Part shown: in pieces, positions 60,604 to 64,000 of the stretch
How positions within the stretch are numbered: the first letter of the stretch is position 1
How the letters are laid out: every line of letters begins with the position of its first letter
Origin: an uncultured Clostridia bacterium
GTDB taxonomy: Bacteria; Bacillota; Clostridia; Oscillospirales; Acutalibacteraceae
Assembly (NCBI GenBank): GCA_937880805.1
Contig: CALGRR010000067.1
Coordinates: 16,033-80,032 of the forward strand
DNA length: 64,000 nt
Reading direction: 5' to 3'
Notes under the pieces: generated by a model
Databases searched by the model: none
What the model was told of the DNA's origin: nothing
The model's input: only the letters and a program-made list of their open reading frames with translations
Made by a program: the position numbers and the translations under genes

Positions 60604-62199
60604 TTGAAGAAAAGAGCATTATCGGTATTTTTATTGCTTTTATTATCTTTTTCTGTTGTCGGAACAAGAACTGCAAGCCTGATGCTTTCCGCACAGCCCG
60701 CTGCGGGAACGGCTTCGGGTAAAAGAATTGATATAGCAACGCTCAGGGGAACTGTCTATGACTGCAATATGAAGCCTCTGACTAATTCGGAACACGAGCT
60801 TTATGCTGCGGCAAAGCCAACGCTTAAAGCTCTGGAATCGCTGAAAAAAGCTTTGAGTGAAGATGCCGTTGCCGCAATAAAAGAGCGTATGGAAAAGAAA
60901 AATCCGATTGCTGTTAAAATAAATTCAGCAATAACCGATTGCTCCGATATTATTACAGTGACGGTGCCCAAAAGATATATGTCTGATTCCTTGGCTTGCC
61001 ATATAATTGGATACACCGATTCGTCGGGGCAGGGGATAAGCGGAATTGAAAAGTATTATAATTCCGTTTTATCAAAGGCAGAAAAAGAGGTCTATGCGAG
61101 ATTTTTTACCGATGCCAACGGAAGCGTTTTGCTTGGCGAAAAAATTGAAATATCCGATTTTTCCGCACCGCAGGGCGGAGTTGTGCTCACAATAGACAAA
61201 ACTATTCAGCAAATAACAGAAAGAGCACTCGATGCCTCAGGTTCTGAATGTGCGGCGGCGGTGGTTATGGATATTGAAAGCGGAGCTGTAAGGGCGTGCG
61301 TTTCAAGACCCGTTTTTAATCAGAACGATATTTCAAAAAGCCTTGAAAATCCTCTGTCACCGCTTATTAACCGTGCGTTTATGCCGTTCAGCGTTGGGTC
61401 GGTGTTCAAACCCGTGGTTGCTGCGGCAGCACTTGAAAACGGCATTACGGAGGATTTTGAATATAACTGCACGGGCAGCGTAACGCTCAACGGAGTTACC
61501 TTTAACTGCCACAAAAAAGACGGCCACGGAATTCTTGATATGCAGAGTGCTGTTGCAAACTCCTGCAACACTTATTTTATTGAGATCGCACAGAAAACGG
61601 GTGCCGAAAGTATTATTAACACCGCTGCTGATTTCGGGTTTGGCATTGAAACAAAACTGGATGAAAGCATTTATTCAATGTCAGGCAATCTGCCAAAGAT
61701 AAGTGAAATTGATTCCAAAGCCGCACTTGCCAATCTGTCGTTCGGTCAGGGTTCCTTAACCGCAACACCGCTTCAGATTTGCTCTGCGATTGCAACAGCA
61801 GCAAACGGCGGAACGGTTGTTAAACCTTATCTGGTTGAAGGCACAGTTTCGGTTGACGGTAGCTACACGGGAATAAAGCGATATTCAGAAAGCAAACAGA
61901 TTATTTCGGAAACAACAGCAAATAAAATACAAAGATTTTTACTGAGCGTTGTTGAAGAGGGAAGCGGCAGAAGAGCAAAGAGCGAAATAATAAGCTGTGC
62001 AGGCAAAACTGCAACGGCACAAACGGGAAAATTCAAAGGCGGTGAAGAAATTTTCAATGCCTGGTTTGCGGGATATTTTCCTGCTGATAATCCCCGATAC
62101 GCTGTTGTTATTATGAAAGAAGACGGCGGTGAAGGGGCGGTAAGCTGTGCTCCCGTATTCAAAAAAATTGCAGAAGAAATTGCGATAATCGAACAATAA
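60604..62199 (+). CDS. Class B penicillin-binding protein (transpeptidase)
   Basis: A 531-aa cell-wall transpeptidase. An N-terminal hydrophobic anchor (FLLLLLSFSVVG) is followed by a short non-penicillin-binding part and the catalytic domain. The SxxK motif is SVGSVFKPVVAA, the SxN motif is ANSCNTYF, and the KTG motif appears as AGKTATAQTGKF (KTA, Ala replacing Gly). It resembles PbpA/SpoVD-type PBP2 but is shorter than most. The likely start is TTG at 60604, eight bases after AGGGAG; a GTG three codons earlier is too close. The ribosome binding site lies inside a terminator hairpin. Confidence 0.88.
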   Translation: MKKRALSVFLLLLLSFSVVGTRTASLMLSAQPAAGTASGKRIDIATLRGTVYDCNMKPLTNSEHELYAAAKPTLKALESLKKALSEDAVAAIKERMEKKNPIAVKINSAITDCSDIITVTVPKRYMSDSLACHIIGYTDSSGQGISGIEKYYNSVLSKAEKEVYARFFTDANGSVLLGEKIEISDFSAPQGGVVLTIDKTIQQITERALDASGSECAAAVVMDIESGAVRACVSRPVFNQNDISKSLENPLSPLINRAFMPFSVGSVFKPVVAAAALENGITEDFEYNCTGSVTLNGVTFNCHKKDGHGILDMQSAVANSCNTYFIEIAQKTGAESIINTAADFGFGIETKLDESIYSMSGNLPKISEIDSKAALANLSFGQGSLTATPLQICSAIATAANGGTVVKPYLVEGTVSVDGSYTGIKRYSESKQIISETTANKIQRFLLSVVEEGSGRRAKSEIISCAGKTATAQTGKFKGGEEIFNAWFAGYFPADNPRYAVVIMKEDGGEGAVSCAPVFKKIAEEIAIIEQ

Positions 62200-62229
62200 A
62201 AAATATTTAGAAAATTTTCAAAAAAATGC

Positions 62230-62258
62230 TTGACAACCGCAAAACTCTTTGCTATAAT
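62230..62258 (+). promoter_or_regulatory. Promoter of tRNA-Leu(GAG)
   Basis: Consensus TTGACA (62230-62235), 17-bp spacer, TATAAT (62253-62258), 31 bp before the tRNA. Confidence 0.88.
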
Positions 62259-62289
62259 AGCAAACGTTCCGAGCGAACAGAAACGATAT

Positions 62290-62373
62290 GCGAGAGTGGC
62301 GGAATCGGCAGACGCGCACGTTTGAGGGGCGTGTGGTAATCCCGTACGGGTTCAAGTCCCGTCTCTCGCACCA
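62290..62373 (+). tRNA. tRNA-Leu (GAG)
   Basis: An 84-nt type II tRNA: acceptor GCGAGAG with CTCTCGC, anticodon GAG in a 5-bp stem, long variable arm, T-arm GGGTTCAAGTCCC and encoded CCA. Confidence 0.96.
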
Positions 62374-62376
62374 GCA

Positions 62377-62408
62377 AAAAAGGATTCCTTCAACGGAATC
62401 CTTTTTTC
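62377..62408 (+). terminator. Terminator between the two tRNA-Leu genes
   Basis: Stem AAAAAGGATTCC with GGAATCCTTTTT (62379-62406) and TTTTTTC exit; separates the two tRNA transcripts, at least partly. Confidence 0.8.
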
Positions 62409-62423
62409 ATATAATGTTAATAT

Positions 62424-62510
62424 GCGGATATGGCGGAATTGGCAGACGCGCTAGATTCAGGTTCTAGTGGTAGCAATATCGTGCAGGTTCAAGTCCTGTT
62501 ATCCGCACCA
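62424..62510 (+). tRNA. tRNA-Leu (CAG)
   Basis: An 87-nt type II tRNA: acceptor GCGGATA with TATCCGC, loop ATTCAGG giving anticodon CAG, long variable arm, and encoded CCA. It differs clearly from the neighbouring tRNA-Leu(GAG) in its anticodon stem and variable arm. Confidence 0.96.
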
Positions 62511-62511
62511 T

Positions 62512-62554
62512 AGTGAGTATTCATAACACAAGTGAATACTCACTTTTCTTTTTT
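62512..62554 (+). terminator. Terminator of tRNA-Leu(CAG)
   Basis: Perfect 12-bp stem AGTGAGTATTCA (62512-62523) with TGAATACTCACT (62533-62544), followed by TTTCTTTTTT. Confidence 0.85.
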
Positions 62555-62596
62555 GCATTTCCTCATAGTTAAATTTGATATAATTTGTTATGTATC

Positions 62597-62623
62597 GAGC
62601 AGGTTTTGAGCCTGCTCTTTTTT
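62597..62623 (+). terminator. Rightward terminator-like hairpin
   Basis: Stem GAGCAGG (62597-62603) with CCTGCTC (62611-62617), then TTTTTT. No gene for it is evident in the short space after the tRNA terminator. Confidence 0.6.
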
Positions 62624-62624
62624 G

Positions 62625-62996
62625 TTATGCCGTGAGATATTCCACGGCTACGCCTTGTCTTGCTTCAAGGACTATATTTTCCTCTTTAACAGGATTTTCA
62701 ATAACCCCGATAAAGCGGTAGTGAATAACAATCCTCTGTGTTTTGTTCTTGCCTTTTCCCTCAATAGAATGAACTTCGATTTTTTCAATCAGCTCATTCA
62801 AGAGTGCAGGCGTTAATGTTTCCATCTGCATAAACTTACGGACCGCAAAAGTAAACTGCTCTTTGCTTGTACGAAGATTTTCGATTTCAGACAGTTCTTC
62901 TTGGTACTGCCTGATTTTCAGCTTCAGCTCATCACGTTCTGTTTCATACTTCTGAGATAACTGCATAAAGCTTTCTTCATTAACAATACCGTTGTT
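62625..62996 (-). pseudogene. Decayed C-terminus of a large serine recombinase
   Basis: A leftward frame of about 123 residues with the coiled-coil and C-terminal (DUF4368-like) part of a TndX-type recombinase: NGIVNEESFMQLSQKYETE, then ELIEKIEVHSIEGKGKNKTQRIVIHYRFIG. A TAA stands directly before NNGIVNEE in this frame, and no catalytic domain, recombinase domain or zinc ribbon precedes it. It is therefore a remnant, about a fifth of the gene. It is not a copy of the recombinase at the left edge, whose C-terminus reads differently. It lies 115 bp after tRNA-Leu(CAG). Confidence 0.75.
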
Positions 62997-63010
62997 TTAA
63001 ATTTTTGTGA

Positions 63011-63038
63011 TAAAAAATCCTTGTGTTTACACGAGGAT
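63011..63038 (-). terminator. Leftward terminator-like hairpin
   Basis: Stem ATCCTTGTG (63017-63025) with CACGAGGAT (63030-63038), one G-U pair, and TTTTTT when read leftward. It stands next to the recombinase remnant and may have ended a gene now lost. Confidence 0.6.
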
Positions 63039-63049
63039 ATGTATTCAGG

Positions 63050-63079
63050 TTGATTTGTTTGGTGGGTATGTGGTATAAT
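63050..63079 (+). promoter_or_regulatory. Promoter of NUDIX gene
   Basis: TTGATT (63050-63055), 18-bp spacer, TATAAT (63074-63079). Confidence 0.7.
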
Positions 63080-63114
63080 TAATGTCTCAAATAAAGCTTT
63101 GAAGAGGAAATAAT

Positions 63115-63705
63115 ATGTTGAATGAAAAAGCCTTGCTTGAATTTGTAAAGCCTTATTATGCTGATAAAGATATAATGCTTAACATGTGGCATATTGAGTT
63201 AGTGAGAAAAATGGTTGATAAAATTCTTTCTATCAGCAAGAATTACATACAATGGATTCGCAGCAAAGTCGGTCATGAAAAAATTATTTTAGTTCATGCT
63301 GGCGGTTGCATATTCAACGATAACGGTGAAGTGCTGTTACAACGCCGTGGCGATTGTAATATGTGGGGATTTCCCGGCGGTGCAATTGAACTTGGCGAGA
63401 CACCTGAAATGGCAGCAATCAGAGAAATAAAAGAAGAAACCGGACTGGATGTCGAAGTTGGAAAATTAATCGGCGTTTATACGGATTGCAATATGAAATA
63501 TGCAAGTGGAGATGAGGCGCATAGCATTGTGATAGGTTATGAACTTAAGGTTGTAGGTGGCAATCTTTTTTGCGATGGGAGAGAAACGTTAGAATTAAAA
63601 TATTTTGCACCAGACGATATGCCGGAGTTGTTTTGTAAGCAGCATGAGGAATTTTGGTGTGATATAATGAAAGAGAAGTTTGGTTTGCAGGGAATGGAAG
63701 AATGA
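63115..63705 (+). CDS. NUDIX hydrolase
   Basis: A 196-aa hydrolase of nucleoside diphosphate derivatives. The Nudix box is complete in GGAIELGETPEMAAIREIKEETGL (positions 63378-63450). The first ~60 residues form a helical pre-domain (VKPYYADKDIMLNMWHIELV) seen in the ADP-ribose/ADP-sugar type NUDIX with N-terminal extension. AGAGGA precedes the ATG. The metallophosphoesterase gene follows 1 bp after its stop, so both are probably cotranscribed. Confidence 0.9.
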   Translation: MLNEKALLEFVKPYYADKDIMLNMWHIELVRKMVDKILSISKNYIQWIRSKVGHEKIILVHAGGCIFNDNGEVLLQRRGDCNMWGFPGGAIELGETPEMAAIREIKEETGLDVEVGKLIGVYTDCNMKYASGDEAHSIVIGYELKVVGGNLFCDGRETLELKYFAPDDMPELFCKQHEEFWCDIMKEKFGLQGMEE

Positions 63706-63706
63706 A

Positions 63707-64000
63707 ATGAAACTAGGCATTATTTCAGATGTACATAGTAATATAATCGCTTTAAAAGCATGCATAGAATATATGGAGTTGCTGGCTTGTGATGAGTATC
63801 TGTTTCTCGGAGATTATGTATCAGATACGCCGTACACAAGGGAGACGATGGACTTTTTGTATGAGTTTATGACGAAGGCTCCTTGTCAGTTTCTTAGAGG
63901 AAACCGTGAGGAATATATGTTGACTCAAAGGGAAGTGATTGCAAATAATAGAGAGAAGGAACGATGGTTATGGAATTCTGCGAGTGGAAATCTTTTGTTT
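63707..64000 (+). CDS. Calcineurin-like metallophosphoesterase, 3' end beyond window
   Basis: The first 98 codons of a metallophosphoesterase: MKLGIISDVHSN (metal-binding DxH), YLFLGDYVSD (GD motif) and FLRGNREEY (GNxE/H-type). The family includes YfcE-like and serine/threonine-type phosphoesterases; the ending, needed to tell them apart, is cut off. It is one base after the NUDIX stop. Confidence 0.85.
   Translation, partial: MKLGIISDVHSNIIALKACIEYMELLACDEYLFLGDYVSDTPYTRETMDFLYEFMTKAPCQFLRGNREEYMLTQREVIANNREKERWLWNSASGNLLF

Overview
The window looks like a chromosome segment of a low-to-moderate GC, anaerobic gut-type Bacillota, probably class Clostridia (Oscillospirales/Ruminococcaceae-like). 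This is inferred from the gene set: a type III glutamine synthetase (GlnN), a GTP-dependent PEP carboxykinase, a BspA-like leucine-rich-repeat secreted protein, an ECF-type BioY, many glycosidases, strong AGGAGG-type ribosome binding sites, some TTG starts, and tRNA genes that encode CCA. The species cannot be named from the sequence alone.

Left accessory part (1 to about 11.7 kb). A large serine recombinase runs off the left edge and is translationally coupled to a small XRE regulator. A membrane-anchored XRE regulator and an AraC-type regulator follow. A 780-bp non-coding stretch then holds tandem ~78-bp repeats with variable palindromic cores and an orphan leftward terminator. After that comes a textbook promoter, an 18-codon leader ORF and a terminator/antiterminator (an attenuator). 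Behind the attenuator is a run of small genes: a ParB-like protein, a P-loop kinase-like protein, a SAM methyltransferase, two FlaR/topology-modulation-type P-loop proteins, a GNAT broken by one stop codon, a double GNAT and a BNR sialidase-like protein. A membrane protein plus small XRE pair ends the block.

Core part (about 11.7 to 30.6 kb). A leftward GNAT/GDPD/OPA-type transporter operon is followed by NAD synthetase (whose glutaminase nucleophile Cys appears replaced by Ser), GlnN, a Na/Pi symporter with a DUF4430 lipoprotein, an aspartate-type aminotransferase, DusB, then polA, a low-molecular-weight phosphatase, rimI and tsaD, pckA and a HAD phosphatase.

Sugar part (30.6 to 51.3 kb). 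araA and an araB-like kinase (leftward), a BspA-like secreted protein and a PHP protein precede a tightly packed seven-gene rightward operon: GH2 glycosidase, a beta-propeller/alpha-alpha-toroid protein, a lipoprotein, a membrane-anchored GDPD, a ribulose-phosphate-type epimerase, a ribokinase-type kinase and a GH92 alpha-mannosidase-like enzyme. An initiator tRNA, a large GH-like protein of uncertain family and a secreted esterase-like protein follow. The operon suggests stepwise breakdown of a host or plant glycan with sugar phosphorylation in the cytoplasm.

Right part (51.3 to 64 kb). A lysophospholipase-like hydrolase with bioY, a Usp-like protein, recG with a FakA-type kinase, an oligopeptide-binding lipoprotein with TcdA, ychF, a class B penicillin-binding protein whose Shine-Dalgarno sits in a terminator hairpin, two tRNA-Leu genes, a decayed recombinase C-terminus, a NUDIX hydrolase and a metallophosphoesterase cut by the window end.
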